A program made the translations under genes and the position numbers. This document shows, piece after piece, positions 31,647 through 40,481 of a stretch of DNA of 42,391 nucleotides (position 1 is its first letter; each line of letters starts with the position of its first letter). The notes under the pieces are model-generated. The model did no database searches and was not told the origin of the DNA. It worked only from the letters and a program-made list of their open reading frames with translations. Origin of the DNA: Slackia heliotrinireducens (GTDB lineage Bacteria; Actinomycetota; Aquicultoria; DYIV01); contig DYIV01000009.1 in the NCBI GenBank assembly GCA_020723435.1, forward strand, positions 1-42,391, written 5' to 3'.

Positions 31647-32999
31647 ATGGCCAACATCGCTGCAGAAGTCATAGTAGTCGGAGGGGGTCTTGCCGGATCC
31701 GAGGCCGCTTGGCAACTGGCGGAGCGAGGGTTGCGGGTTTTGCTCTATGAGATGAGACCCGCCAAGATGACCCCCGCTCATCACACGGGCGATCTCGCCG
31801 AATTGGTCTGCAGCAACTCCATGAAGGGTAAGGCGCTGCCGTCCGCGCCCGCTTTGCTCAAAGCAGAGCTCGCCAGTCTCGGATCGATGATCTTGCGCAC
31901 GGCGGGGGAAACGTCTCTTCCCGCCGGAACAGCTCTTGCCGTCGACCGGAAGGCCTTCTCCAAAGCGGTGACACGAGCCGTCGCGGGCCATCCGCTCGTT
32001 GAGCTGGTGCGGCAGGAGCGGCGGGACCTTGAGGATGATAGGCCCATGATCGTGGCCACCGGCCCGCTCACCTCGACGGCAATGGAGAGCGCTCTCGGGA
32101 CGGTCGTAGGCGGGGACAGTCTGTACTTCTATGATGCGGCGGCTCCGCTGGTGGAGGCGGCCTCGGTCGACATGTCGGTCGCCTTTGCGGCCTCACGCTA
32201 CGGGAAGGGCAACGCCGACTACGTCAACTGCCCCATGAGCGAGCGCGAGTACCAGGCGTTCCACGCGGCTCTGCTCGAGGGAGACAGGGTAATCGCCAAA
32301 CAGTTCGAGGACCGGGAGCTCTTCAGCGCTTGCCAGCCCGTTGAAGAGATCGCTCAGCGCGGAGTCGATGCCCTTCGCTACGGCCCGATGAAGCCGGTTG
32401 GGCTGACGGATCCGCGAACGGGGAGGAGACCATATGCCGTCGTCCAGTTGCGTCGCGACAACAGCTCCGGAACCGTCTACAACATGGTCGGCTTCCAGAC
32501 GAATCTGAAGTGGCCCGCACAAGAGCGCGTCTTCCGGATGATCCCGGGACTGGGCCGAGCCGAGTTCTTGCGATTCGGAGTGATGCATCGCAACACGTAC
32601 GTCGACTCCCCGAGGGCGCTGACCTCGACTTTGGCGCTGAAGGCTCGCCCATACGTTCATCTGGCCGGGCAGTTGACCGGCAGTGAGGGCTACTTGGAGG
32701 CAGCGGCCACCGGGGTCGTCGCGGCTCTGAACGTCTACGCCGCGGTCGGGGGCCTACAGCCGGTTGTTCTCCCTCCCACGACGGGAATCGGCTCCCTGGT
32801 AGGCTACCTCCACCAAGGCGGGGAAACCGCCTTTCAGCCGCACCATGCCAATCTTGGTCTTCTGCCGCCACTGGCGCGAAGCGTGCGGCAGAAACGCGCA
32901 CGCCACGAGGCGCTTGCGAGCCGCGCCCTGGCCGACATGGCAGCCTATCTCGAAGTGCGTCCCGACTTGCGTGTCAGGGGGTTTCGTGGACCTTCTTGA
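31647..32999 (+). CDS. trmFO: Methylenetetrahydrofolate-tRNA-(uracil-5-)-methyltransferase TrmFO
   Basis: TrmFO is a flavoprotein that makes ribothymidine at U54 of tRNA using methylenetetrahydrofolate instead of SAM. The 450-residue protein starts with an FAD-binding VIVVGGGLAGSEAAWQLAER and LLYEMRPAKMTPAHHTGDLA. It also has AELVCSNSMKGKALPSAPAL, NCPMSEREYQAFHAAL, FSACQPVEEIAQRG, VGFQTNLKWPAQERVFRMIP and GQLTGSEGYLEAAATG. ATG 31647 lacks a convincing Shine-Dalgarno sequence. TrmFO is typical of Firmicutes, Deinococcus and many deep-branching bacteria, and rarer in classical Actinobacteria. It overlaps xerC by 14 bp. Confidence 0.95.
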   Translation: MANIAAEVIVVGGGLAGSEAAWQLAERGLRVLLYEMRPAKMTPAHHTGDLAELVCSNSMKGKALPSAPALLKAELASLGSMILRTAGETSLPAGTALAVDRKAFSKAVTRAVAGHPLVELVRQERRDLEDDRPMIVATGPLTSTAMESALGTVVGGDSLYFYDAAAPLVEAASVDMSVAFAASRYGKGNADYVNCPMSEREYQAFHAALLEGDRVIAKQFEDRELFSACQPVEEIAQRGVDALRYGPMKPVGLTDPRTGRRPYAVVQLRRDNSSGTVYNMVGFQTNLKWPAQERVFRMIPGLGRAEFLRFGVMHRNTYVDSPRALTSTLALKARPYVHLAGQLTGSEGYLEAAATGVVAALNVYAAVGGLQPVVLPPTTGIGSLVGYLHQGGETAFQPHHANLGLLPPLARSVRQKRARHEALASRALADMAAYLEVRPDLRVRGFRGPS

Positions 33000-33867
33000 G
33001 CGGTTCTTGGAGAGACTCGAAGTCGAGCGGAACGTCTCAGCGAATACCCTCCGTGCGTATCGGAGCGATCTCGAACAACTACTCGCCTTTGCCGATCGCG
33101 ACGGCAGGTCCGCACAGACAATCGATCACCGGTTTCTACGTCGCTATTTGGCGTATTTGCAGACATCTCGGCGAAGTCGGCGAACAATCGCCAGGAAGCT
33201 TTCGGCCGCTCGCACCTTCTACAGGTTCCTGGTGCTGTCGGGTGAGACAGAAGGAAATCCGGCCGCCCTGCTGACGGCTCCTACCTCCGAGCGCAGGCTG
33301 CCGAAGGTGGCGAGTGTGGAGACCGTCCGGGAGCTGCTGGCGGCGCCGGAGACCTCGACGTCCCTCGGACAGCGGGATCGCGCTATCTTGGAGGTTCTGT
33401 ACGGCGGGGGACTGCGCGTGGGGGAGCTGGTCGGCCTTGACCTCGCCGACCTCAACCTCTCCGGCGGCGAGGCGCGAGTCATGGGCAAGGGATCGAAGGA
33501 GCGAGTCGTGCTGATCGGGTCGGAGGCGGTCGAAGCAGTTGCGACCTACCTCAGAGACGGAAGGATGCGGCTGAGGCGACGGGATACCGAGCAAGCGGTG
33601 TTTCTCAACCGCTATGGGGACCGGCTCAGCACGAATGCGGTGCGAGATCGGATGCGCAAGTACGTCTCGTCCGTGTGCGCCGGCAGAGGGCTGACACCCC
33701 ATGTACTCAGGCATTCCTTTGCCACGCACATGCTCGAAAACGGAGCCGATTTGCGCGCGGTTCAGGAGCTTCTTGGCCACGTTGACCTGTCGTCGACCCA
33801 AATATATACTCATCTGGGCACGGTGCGTCTGAAGCAAATCCACGCCAAATCACATCCCCGTGCCTAG
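32986..33867 (+). CDS. xerC: Tyrosine recombinase XerC/XerD type
   Basis: Xer recombinases resolve chromosome dimers at dif. The track frame begins at 32845, but family sequence starts at DLLERFLERLEVERNVSANT, so I place the start at GTG 32986 with GGGGG 4 bases upstream (293 residues). The core-binding domain spans about 1-90. The catalytic residues are visible: Arg in GGGLRVGELVGL, His-x-x-Arg in HVLRHSFATHML (His239, Arg242), His in LLGHVDLSSTQ (His265) and the nucleophile Tyr in QIYTHLGTVR (Tyr274). Position after trmFO is the usual xerC site. No dif-like site was recognised. Confidence 0.92.
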   Translation: MDLLERFLERLEVERNVSANTLRAYRSDLEQLLAFADRDGRSAQTIDHRFLRRYLAYLQTSRRSRRTIARKLSAARTFYRFLVLSGETEGNPAALLTAPTSERRLPKVASVETVRELLAAPETSTSLGQRDRAILEVLYGGGLRVGELVGLDLADLNLSGGEARVMGKGSKERVVLIGSEAVEAVATYLRDGRMRLRRRDTEQAVFLNRYGDRLSTNAVRDRMRKYVSSVCAGRGLTPHVLRHSFATHMLENGADLRAVQELLGHVDLSSTQIYTHLGTVRLKQIHAKSHPRA

Positions 33868-33883
33868 CCGCAAAGGAGCCCTT

Positions 33884-34675
33884 TTGAAGAAGGACCCGGG
33901 GTCGGAGATTCAGAGCCTCTGGCAGTTGTACAAGGACGAGGACGACTCTGACGCACGCGACAAGCTCATCCTGCACTACTCTCCCCTGGTGAAGTATGTC
34001 GCCGGCCGCATCTCCGCCAACCTGCCTCAGAACGTCGACACCGCCGATCTGATCAGCTACGGCATCTTCGGGCTGATCGACGCGATCGAAAAGTTCGAGC
34101 TCAGCCGGGAGATCAAGTTCGAGACCTATGCGATCGCCCGGATCAAAGGCGCGATCATCGACGAGCTCCGATCGCTGGACTGGGTTCCCCGCTCGGTGCG
34201 CGCTCGGGGACGGCAGCTCGAGAAGGCCTACATTGAGCTTGAGAACAAGCACAAGCGCGTACCCACCGACAAAGAGGTCGCCAAGCACATGGGCATATCC
34301 ATCGACGAACTGCAGGACCTGCTCGCGCAGCTCAGCTCGACCTCGATCGTCGCCCTGGAGGAGTTGTGGAGCGTGGGCGGCGATAAAGACGACAAGGTCT
34401 CTCTCATCGATACGATCGAGGATACCTCGACCCAGGATCCGTCGGTCATGTTCGAGTTCACGGAGCTCAAGGATGTCCTGGCGAAGGCGATCGACAAGCT
34501 CCCCGAGCGTGAAAAGATGATCATTGCGCTCTACTACTACGAGGGCTTGACCTTGCGCGAGATCGGTGAGGTGCTTGGCGTCACCGAGTCCCGCGTCTCC
34601 CAGCTCCATACGAAAGCGATCCTTCGCCTGAAGACCAAGCTGCGCACGGCAAAACCCGTGATGCCCAGCAAGTAG
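33884..34675 (+). CDS. whiG: WhiG/FliA-family RNA polymerase sigma factor
   Basis: This is a sigma-28-type factor. Region 2 is LILHYSPLVKYVAGRISANL, DLISYGIFGLIDAIEKFE and FETYAIARIKGAIIDELRSL; region 3 is KRVPTDKEVAKHMGISIDEL; region 4 is LPEREKMIIALYYYEGLTLR with GVTESRVSQLHTKAILRLK. I chose TTG 33884 (263 residues) over GTG 33860: AAGGAG ends 5 bases before it, while 33860 has no ribosome site. Gene position between xerC and rpsB resembles whiG in Streptomyces, where it controls sporulation. In other actinobacterial lineages such factors drive motility genes; no flagellar gene is seen here. Confidence 0.88.
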   Translation: MKKDPGSEIQSLWQLYKDEDDSDARDKLILHYSPLVKYVAGRISANLPQNVDTADLISYGIFGLIDAIEKFELSREIKFETYAIARIKGAIIDELRSLDWVPRSVRARGRQLEKAYIELENKHKRVPTDKEVAKHMGISIDELQDLLAQLSSTSIVALEELWSVGGDKDDKVSLIDTIEDTSTQDPSVMFEFTELKDVLAKAIDKLPEREKMIIALYYYEGLTLREIGEVLGVTESRVSQLHTKAILRLKTKLRTAKPVMPSK

Positions 34676-34721
34676 CGGCCCGCCCTCACTCTCACCGGCG
34701 TTGCGTCCTCCGCCGTCCGTT

Positions 34722-34749
34722 TTGTCCCTGCCCTGGCCTGTGGTACACT
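34722..34749 (+). promoter_or_regulatory. rpsB promoter
   Basis: TTGTCC (34722-34727), a 16-bp spacer and TACACT (34744-34749) preceded by TGG give a -35/extended -10 promoter. It creates a leader of about 110 bases before rpsB. Confidence 0.5.
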
Positions 34750-34769
34750 GTCTCGGCTTCACATTACGC

Positions 34770-34833
34770 ATGCCGGCGGACCGGCCGCCCAAGGTGCCCT
34801 CGCGGGTAAGGTTGCCGGGAAGATGCCGGCATC
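34770..34833 (+). promoter_or_regulatory. Structured rpsB leader with alternative pairings
   Basis: The leader contains ATGCCGGC (34770-34777) and the self-complementary GATGCCGGCATC (34822-34833). The first element can pair with GCCGGCAT (34825-34832), or the second can fold on itself, so two mutually exclusive structures exist. Autoregulation by S2, as known for rpsB-tsf operons elsewhere, is inference. Confidence 0.4.
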
Positions 34834-34866
34834 AGGACGCAAGAACCGAGGAAGGAGGTGCACCAC

Positions 34867-35691
34867 ATGGCTGTCGTGTCCATGAAGCACCTGCTTGAGG
34901 CAGGTGTACACTTCGGTCACCAGACGCGCCGGTGGAATCCAAAGATGAAGCCTTTCATCTTCACCGAGCGCAACGGGATCTACATCCTGGACCTGCAGAA
35001 GACCCTGCGCCTTATCGAAGCCGCGTACGATTTCGTGCGCGACAGCGTCGAGGCAGGCGGCACGATTCTCTTCGTCGGCACGAAGAAGCAGGCTCAGGAA
35101 GCGCTGGAAGAAGAGGCAACCCGCTGCGGCATGCCCTATGTCAACTTCCGTTGGCTGGGCGGCATGCTCACCAACTTCGACACGATGAAGCGGCGCATCG
35201 CCAAGCTGGACGAACTCGATCGGATGAGTGAAGACGGCTCGATGGCGGCTTTGCCGAAGAAGGAAGCTCAGAAACTGGAGGCGCTTCGTCAGAAGCTGAC
35301 GCGCAATCTCGGCGGCATTAGGACGCTGAAGGGGCTTCCGTGCGCAGTCTTCATCGTAGACCCACGCAAGGAGAGGATCGCGGTCGCCGAGGCGCGCAGG
35401 AGTGAAGTGCCGATCGTCGCCATCGTCGACACGAACTGCGATCCCGACGAGGTCGACTGGATTATCAGCGGAAACGATGACGCAATTCGATCCGTCACTC
35501 TGATCACGCGCATCATCGCGGACGCGGTGATCGAAGGACAGGAGCGCCGAGCCGCCAAGATGGCTGAGATGGCCGCGGCGCAGGCGGAAAAAGAGGCCGT
35601 CGCCACTGAGGGAGAAAGCACTCCCGAGGCGAGCGAGGCGAAGCCCGGGAGCGGGACCGCGACCGGAGAATCGGCTACGGCGCGCGCGTAG
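34867..35691 (+). CDS. rpsB: 30S ribosomal protein uS2
   Basis: uS2 binds the small-subunit body and is needed for uS1 recruitment where present. I use ATG 34867 rather than the track's 34858, because AAGGAGGT (34852-34859) lies 7 bases before it and overlaps the earlier codon. The protein (274 residues) has [71 protein letters not shown] and [15 protein letters not shown]. The last 40 residues are an Ala/Glu/Ser-rich tail, common in actinobacterial uS2. tsf follows after 92 bp. Confidence 0.96.
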   Translation: MAVVSMKHLLEAGVHFGHQTRRWNPKMKPFIFTERNGIYILDLQKTLRLIEAAYDFVRDSVEAGGTILFVGTKKQAQEALEEEATRCGMPYVNFRWLGGMLTNFDTMKRRIAKLDELDRMSEDGSMAALPKKEAQKLEALRQKLTRNLGGIRTLKGLPCAVFIVDPRKERIAVAEARRSEVPIVAIVDTNCDPDEVDWIISGNDDAIRSVTLITRIIADAVIEGQERRAAKMAEMAAAQAEKEAVATEGESTPEASEAKPGSGTATGESATARA

Positions 35692-35783
35692 AAAGCGACC
35701 GAGGGCGAGGATGTGGGTACCGAGCATCGGCACACCCTATCCCGCGAGCGGACTTCGCGCCGGGCAAGGGAGGTTGAGAAGTA

Positions 35784-36392
35784 ATGGCGATTTCCGCCAG
35801 TGAAGTGAAGAGACTGCGCGATCTGACGGGCGCGGGCATGATGGACTGCAAGAAAGCGCTCGCGGAGGCGGGAGGAGAGGTCGACAAGGCCGTCGATATA
35901 CTGCGGACGAAGGGCCTCGCCGGTTTGGAGAAGCGTGCAGGTCGGGCCGTGAAAGAGGGCATTGTCGAGAGCTACATCCACTCGACAGGAAACATCGGCG
36001 TGCTCGTCGAAATCGACTGCGAGACCGACTTTGTGGCCCGTAGCGACGATTTCCGAGCGTTTGCCCATGACGTGGCGATGCAGATCGCCGCCGCCAAGCC
36101 GGCTTATGTGACGCGTGACGATGTCCCCGAGGACATAGTCGCTCACGAGCGCTCGCTCTTTGAGGCACAGGCCCTCGAGTCGGGCAAGCCGGAGAAGGTC
36201 ATCGGCAAGATCGTCGACGGTAAGATGGAGAAGTTCTACGAAGCAGTCTGCCTCCTGGAACAGCCCTTCATCAAGGACGGCGATCTGATGGTCGCGCAGC
36301 TGCTCGGCGGTCTGGCGGCGAAGGTCGGCGAGAACATAGAGATCAGACGCTTCGCCCGCTTCCAAGTGGGCGAGGCGACGGCGGAGGAGTAG
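35784..36392 (+). CDS. tsf: Elongation factor Ts
   Basis: EF-Ts recycles EF-Tu from GDP to GTP form. The 202-residue protein is the short form, as in Thermus and some Gram-positive lineages. It has the N-terminal UBA-like region VKRLRDLTGAGMMDCKKALA, the core VEIDCETDFVARSDDFRAFA (TDFV contacts EF-Tu) and VIGKIVDGKMEKFYEAVCLL. GGGAGGTTG lies about 9 bases upstream of the ATG. pyrH begins at the next base after its stop. Confidence 0.96.
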   Translation: MAISASEVKRLRDLTGAGMMDCKKALAEAGGEVDKAVDILRTKGLAGLEKRAGRAVKEGIVESYIHSTGNIGVLVEIDCETDFVARSDDFRAFAHDVAMQIAAAKPAYVTRDDVPEDIVAHERSLFEAQALESGKPEKVIGKIVDGKMEKFYEAVCLLEQPFIKDGDLMVAQLLGGLAAKVGENIEIRRFARFQVGEATAEE

Positions 36393-37121
36393 ATGGGCGA
36401 TTACAGGTTCAAGCGGGTTCTGCTCAAACTGAGCGGAGAGGCCCTCATGAGCAGTGGCGACTACGGCATAGACCCCGACATGCTGTCGTCGATCGCCCGG
36501 CAGATCAAGGAGCTCCATCGCGACGAAAGGGAAGTCGCCGTCGTCGTCGGCGGCGGGAACATCTTTCGGGGAATGGCCGCCAGCGCGTCCGGCATGGACA
36601 GGTCGACCGCCGACTACATCGGTATGATCGCGACGGTGATGAATTCCCTCGCACTTCAAGACGCCCTCGAGAACGAGGGCGTCTTCACGCGTGTCCAGAG
36701 CGCGATTCGCATGACCGAGGTGGCGGAGCCGTATATCAGACGCCGCGCGATCCGACATCTGGAGAAGGGCCGGGTCGTCATCTTCGCCGCCGGGACGGGC
36801 AATCCATATTTCTCGACCGACACTGCCGCGGCGTTGCGCGCCTTGGAGATAGGCGCCGAGGCGATCCTCAAGGCCACGAAGGTTGACGGCGTCTACGACG
36901 CCGATCCGGTAACGCATCCGGACGCCACGATGTTCAAGCAGCTCGCCTACATCGACGTCCTCAACAGGGGCTTGAAGGTCATGGACGCGACCGCCACTTC
37001 GTTGTGCATGGACAACTCGCTGCCCATCATCGTCTTCAACATGGGCGTTGAGGGCAACATCAGGAAAGTGCTCATGGGTGAACCGATAGGCACGATTGTC
37101 TCAGGGGGCGAGGCCACGTGA
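36393..37121 (+). CDS. pyrH: Uridylate kinase
   Basis: PyrH phosphorylates UMP to UDP in pyrimidine supply and belongs to the amino acid kinase fold. The 242-residue protein has [80 protein letters not shown] and [20 protein letters not shown]. It starts directly at the end of tsf and overlaps frr by 4 bp. The rpsB-tsf-pyrH-frr order is very widely conserved. Confidence 0.97.
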   Translation: MGDYRFKRVLLKLSGEALMSSGDYGIDPDMLSSIARQIKELHRDEREVAVVVGGGNIFRGMAASASGMDRSTADYIGMIATVMNSLALQDALENEGVFTRVQSAIRMTEVAEPYIRRRAIRHLEKGRVVIFAAGTGNPYFSTDTAAALRALEIGAEAILKATKVDGVYDADPVTHPDATMFKQLAYIDVLNRGLKVMDATATSLCMDNSLPIIVFNMGVEGNIRKVLMGEPIGTIVSGGEAT

Positions 37122-37675
37122 TTGATGAGATCGTCAAAGACGCTGAGGGGCGGATGAAGAAGGCGGTCGCGGCGACCCAGACGGAGTTCACCACGGTCCG
37201 CACCGGCAGAGCGTCGGCTTCGATCCTCGACAGGATCGTCGTCGACTACTATGGCGCACCCACGCCTCTCAATCAGCTTGCGAACGTGACCGCTCCTGAG
37301 CCCCAATTGCTCGTCGTTCACCCGTGGGACAAGTCATGCATAGAAGCGGTGCAGAAGGCGATCCTCGCTTCGGATCTGGGGCTCACTCCATCCACGGACG
37401 GGACGGTGATTCGCCTTCCTTTCCCGCCTCTGACCGAGGAGCGGCGTGTCGAGCTGGTGAAGGTCGTGAAGCGCATCTGTGAGGAAGGCCGCGTCGCCGT
37501 TCGCAACATTCGGCGCGACGCGAACGACCACCTCAAGTCGGAGGAGAAGAACCACGAGATCTCCCGTGACAACGAGGAGCGCGCGCTCGAGAAGGTGCAG
37601 AAGCTCACGGACAAGTACGTGGCCGAGATCGATCACATGCTTGAGCGCAAAGAGCAGGAGATCATGGAGGTCTAG
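37118..37675 (+). CDS. frr: Ribosome recycling factor
   Basis: RRF splits post-termination ribosomes with EF-G. The 185-residue protein matches the family length and begins [20 protein letters not shown], with the conserved [60 protein letters not shown] and the helical tail from [23 protein letters not shown] 37118 overlaps pyrH by 4 bp (GTGA). uppS follows after 26 bp. Confidence 0.97.
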   Translation: MIDEIVKDAEGRMKKAVAATQTEFTTVRTGRASASILDRIVVDYYGAPTPLNQLANVTAPEPQLLVVHPWDKSCIEAVQKAILASDLGLTPSTDGTVIRLPFPPLTEERRVELVKVVKRICEEGRVAVRNIRRDANDHLKSEEKNHEISRDNEERALEKVQKLTDKYVAEIDHMLERKEQEIMEV

Positions 37676-37701
37676 CGGCCCTTCAGCGGGACGCGACTCG
37701 C

Positions 37702-38490
37702 GTGGCGAAAACAGACGGTATCCTTCGCAGTGGGATTGAGAAGCTTCGGGCCGAGATCGCCCTCAAGAAGCTCGACAGGGAGCGCATTCCAGCGCACGTG
37801 GCGGTTATCATGGACGGCAACGGGCGTTGGGCCAAGCGGCGCGGCCTGCCCAGGATCGACGGCCACAAGGCGGGAGCCGATTCGCTGCGCTCTGTCGTCA
37901 TAGGCTGCACCGACCTGGCCATCAGATACCTGACGGCCTACACTTTTTCCTCCGAGAACTGGCAGCGACCCACCGACGAAGTGTCCGGTCTCATGGAGCT
38001 CTTTCGAGAGCAGCTCGAGCGGGAGATCGACGAGCTCGACGGGGAGCGCATTCGAGTTCGTGTTCTGGGCCGTCTCGATGAGGTGCCCGCCGAGACTAGG
38101 GCTTCGTTTGAGTCCGCGATGGAAAGAACGGCTCACCATGAGAGACTCCAGCTCATTCTGGCGCTAAACTACGGCGGACGCTTGGAGATCGCCGACGCGG
38201 CGCGACGTCTTGCGCAGGAGGCCGTCTCGGGCAGTCGAACCGTTGAGAGCATCGATGCCGACGCGGTAGCATCGCGTTTGTACGCCCCTGACGTGCCCGA
38301 TCCGGATCTCGTAATCCGAACGGGGGGCAACCTCCGCATCAGCAACTACCTGTTGTGGCAGAGCGCGTACGCGGAGATGTGCGTCGTCGAGAAGTTGTGG
38401 CCAGACTTCCGGCGCAGCGACTTCTTCCGAGCACTGACGGAGTTTCAACATAGGGAGCGACGATTTGGACGCCTCACGAGCGAAGATTGA
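37702..38490 (+). CDS. uppS: Isoprenyl (undecaprenyl) diphosphate synthase
   Basis: UppS extends farnesyl diphosphate with isopentenyl diphosphate in cis to form the C55 wall-carrier lipid. The 262-residue protein has HVAVIMDGNGRWAKRRGLPR (catalytic Asp of MDGNGRWA), GHKAGADSLRSVV, LTAYTFSSENWQRP and a C-terminal region DLVIRTGGNLRISNYLLWQS. The usual RTGGE-x-R motif has Asn in place of Glu here, while the later Glu of AYAEM is kept. GTG 37702 has no strong ribosome site. It overlaps cdsA by 26 bp. Chain length of the product cannot be told. Confidence 0.93.
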   Translation: MAKTDGILRSGIEKLRAEIALKKLDRERIPAHVAVIMDGNGRWAKRRGLPRIDGHKAGADSLRSVVIGCTDLAIRYLTAYTFSSENWQRPTDEVSGLMELFREQLEREIDELDGERIRVRVLGRLDEVPAETRASFESAMERTAHHERLQLILALNYGGRLEIADAARRLAQEAVSGSRTVESIDADAVASRLYAPDVPDPDLVIRTGGNLRISNYLLWQSAYAEMCVVEKLWPDFRRSDFFRALTEFQHRERRFGRLTSED

Positions 38491-39295
38491 CCAGAAGGCG
38501 CTCGCCAACCTGCGGTTGCGCGTAGTCGTCGCCATCGCCGGTATCGTCGCGATCCTTGGTGCGCTTCAGGCGGGACGAATGGCTTTCGCCGTCGTGATCG
38601 CCGCCATCTGCGGCCTGGCGCTGGGGGAGTTCTTCGCCTTGGCGCGCCAGCACCACTGCCGGCCGAACGAGGTGCTCGGCGTGGCGGTCGGCTGCGCCTT
38701 ACCACTGGCCGCCGTGCTCTACAATCAGGCCGGCCTCGTCTTCGTCCTCGCGGCCGCCACTGTCCTGACGTTGCTGTGGTATCTCTCTTTCTCCGGCACG
38801 AACTTGACGGATATGGCCATGACGCTCTTCGGGACCGCATACGTCGGCCTACTGCTGAGCTTTCTCGTCCTTATTGACGGCTTGGGCAAGGGCACGCAAT
38901 TGGTGCTGCTGGTCCTCGTCGGTACTTGGATCAATGACACCGTCGCCTACCTGGGCGGCGTGGCCCTCGGCAAGCGGAAGTTGGCGCCGGACGTGAGCCC
39001 GGGTAAGACCTGGGAGGGCACGATCATCGGCGCCGCCGCCACCGTGGGGGCGTTGGGTGCAATGGTCTTCGTCACGTACTTGGACACGGTCGAACGGATG
39101 ATCCTCGGCGGCACCATCGCCGCGGCGGCCGTCATCGGGGATCTGGCTGAGTCACGCATAAAGCGAGAACTCGGCGTCAAGGACGCGGGAAGGCGGATTC
39201 CGGGCCACGGAGGCTTTCTCGATAGATTCGACAGCCTGCTCTTCGTCTCGCCGGCGAGCTACTACGTTCTGACCGCGCTCTTCAAGTTGAGGTAA
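38465..39295 (+). CDS. cdsA: Phosphatidate cytidylyltransferase
   Basis: CdsA makes CDP-diacylglycerol from phosphatidic acid and CTP at the membrane, the branch point for phospholipids. The 276-residue protein has about seven or eight hydrophobic helices (for example VVVAIAGIVAILGAL and VLLVLVGTWINDTVAYLGG). The family signature is at the C-terminus: ESRIKRELGVKDAGRRIPGH followed by GGFLDRFDS. Start TTG 38465 has AGGGAG 7 bases upstream, inside the end of uppS. dxr starts 2 bp after the stop. Confidence 0.94.
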   Translation: MDASRAKIDQKALANLRLRVVVAIAGIVAILGALQAGRMAFAVVIAAICGLALGEFFALARQHHCRPNEVLGVAVGCALPLAAVLYNQAGLVFVLAAATVLTLLWYLSFSGTNLTDMAMTLFGTAYVGLLLSFLVLIDGLGKGTQLVLLVLVGTWINDTVAYLGGVALGKRKLAPDVSPGKTWEGTIIGAAATVGALGAMVFVTYLDTVERMILGGTIAAAAVIGDLAESRIKRELGVKDAGRRIPGHGGFLDRFDSLLFVSPASYYVLTALFKLR

Positions 39296-39297
39296 GC

Positions 39298-40458
39298 ATG
39301 AAGCGCATTGTGATACTCGGCGCCACGGGGTCCATCGGACGTCAAGCGCTCGAAATCGTCGACGCCTATCCCAAGGAATTCACTGTTGTCGGCTTAGCTG
39401 CCCACCGGAACGCGGAGCTGCTGATGCGACAGGCCACCAGATGGCGGCCGCGCTGCGTCGCGATTGTGGATGATGACGCCGCGGACAATCTGGCAACCGT
39501 CCTTCCGGCCGGGATTGACCTGCTCCGAGGAGCCGCCGGCGTCGCCGAGCTCGCGGCCCTTCCCGAAGCGGATCTCGTGCTCAATGGCATAGTCGGCTCG
39601 GCCGGCCTCGATTCGACCCTAGCCGCGCTTCGCGCGGGCAAGACCCTCGCACTCGCCAACAAGGAATCGCTCGTGGTCGGCGGCAAGATCGTTCTGGAGG
39701 AACTCGAGGCCGGAGCAGGGCGGTTGCTCCCCGTAGACAGCGAGCACAGCGCCCTCTTCCAATGCCTCATGGGTGAGGACTCCACCGCCGTGCGTCGCCT
39801 CGTCCTCACGGGCTCGGGCGGCCCTTTCCGCGGCCGAACACCGGAGCAATTGGGGCGGGTAACCGTCGATGAAGCGCTTGCCCATCCCACCTGGAACATG
39901 GGACCGAAGATCACGGTCGACTCAGCCACCCTGATGAACAAGGGGCTCGAGGTGATAGAGGCGCACTATCTTTTCGGCGTGGACTACGAGCGGATCGACG
40001 TGATGATTCATCCTCAGTCGATCGTTCATTCGCTGGTGGAGTTTGTCGATGGATCGGTCAAGGCACAGCTCGGGCTGCCCGACATGAGGCTGCCAATCCT
40101 TCTCGCCATGACCTATCCCGCGCGCCTCGCGACGGCGTTGCCTCAACTCGACCTCGCCCAAACGGGCGTCCTCACGTTTGAGGCCCCGGACGAGTCGGCG
40201 TTTCCCGCGCTGCGCCTTGCCTACGAGGCCGGCCGGCGGGGAAAGACATATCCGGCGGTTCTCAACGCCGCCAACGAAGTGGCCGTGGCCAGTTTCCTCG
40301 AGGGCGCAATCGGCTTTTGCGCCATCACTGACGTGATCGAGGAGACGCTCGGGCGTCACGCGGCGGTAGAGGTCACATCGGTGGAGGCCCTGCGCGACGC
40401 CGACACGTGGGCACGGAAGCACGCGGGCGAGGCGGTCCGAGACCGGGGAAGGAGGTAG
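39298..40458 (+). CDS. dxr: 1-deoxy-D-xylulose 5-phosphate reductoisomerase
   Basis: Dxr (IspC) converts DXP to MEP with NADPH, the committed step of the MEP isoprenoid pathway. The 386-residue protein has the NADPH site VILGATGSIGRQALEIVDAY, then LANKESLVVGG, LPVDSEHSALFQCLMGED (metal Asp/Glu), NMGPKITVDSATLMNKGLEV and YERIDVMIHPQSIVHSLVEF. It lies with ispG two genes downstream, so two MEP-pathway steps flank rseP. GGAGGT at the 3' end overlaps the following intergenic start region. Confidence 0.97.
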   Translation: MKRIVILGATGSIGRQALEIVDAYPKEFTVVGLAAHRNAELLMRQATRWRPRCVAIVDDDAADNLATVLPAGIDLLRGAAGVAELAALPEADLVLNGIVGSAGLDSTLAALRAGKTLALANKESLVVGGKIVLEELEAGAGRLLPVDSEHSALFQCLMGEDSTAVRRLVLTGSGGPFRGRTPEQLGRVTVDEALAHPTWNMGPKITVDSATLMNKGLEVIEAHYLFGVDYERIDVMIHPQSIVHSLVEFVDGSVKAQLGLPDMRLPILLAMTYPARLATALPQLDLAQTGVLTFEAPDESAFPALRLAYEAGRRGKTYPAVLNAANEVAVASFLEGAIGFCAITDVIEETLGRHAAVEVTSVEALRDADTWARKHAGEAVRDRGRR

Positions 40459-40481
40459 GCCGCGAGGCCTATCCGGATGAG

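Noticed and set aside
35289-36917. 542-residue minus-strand ORF
   Set aside because: It runs antisense through rpsB, tsf and pyrH, and has no recognisable domain.
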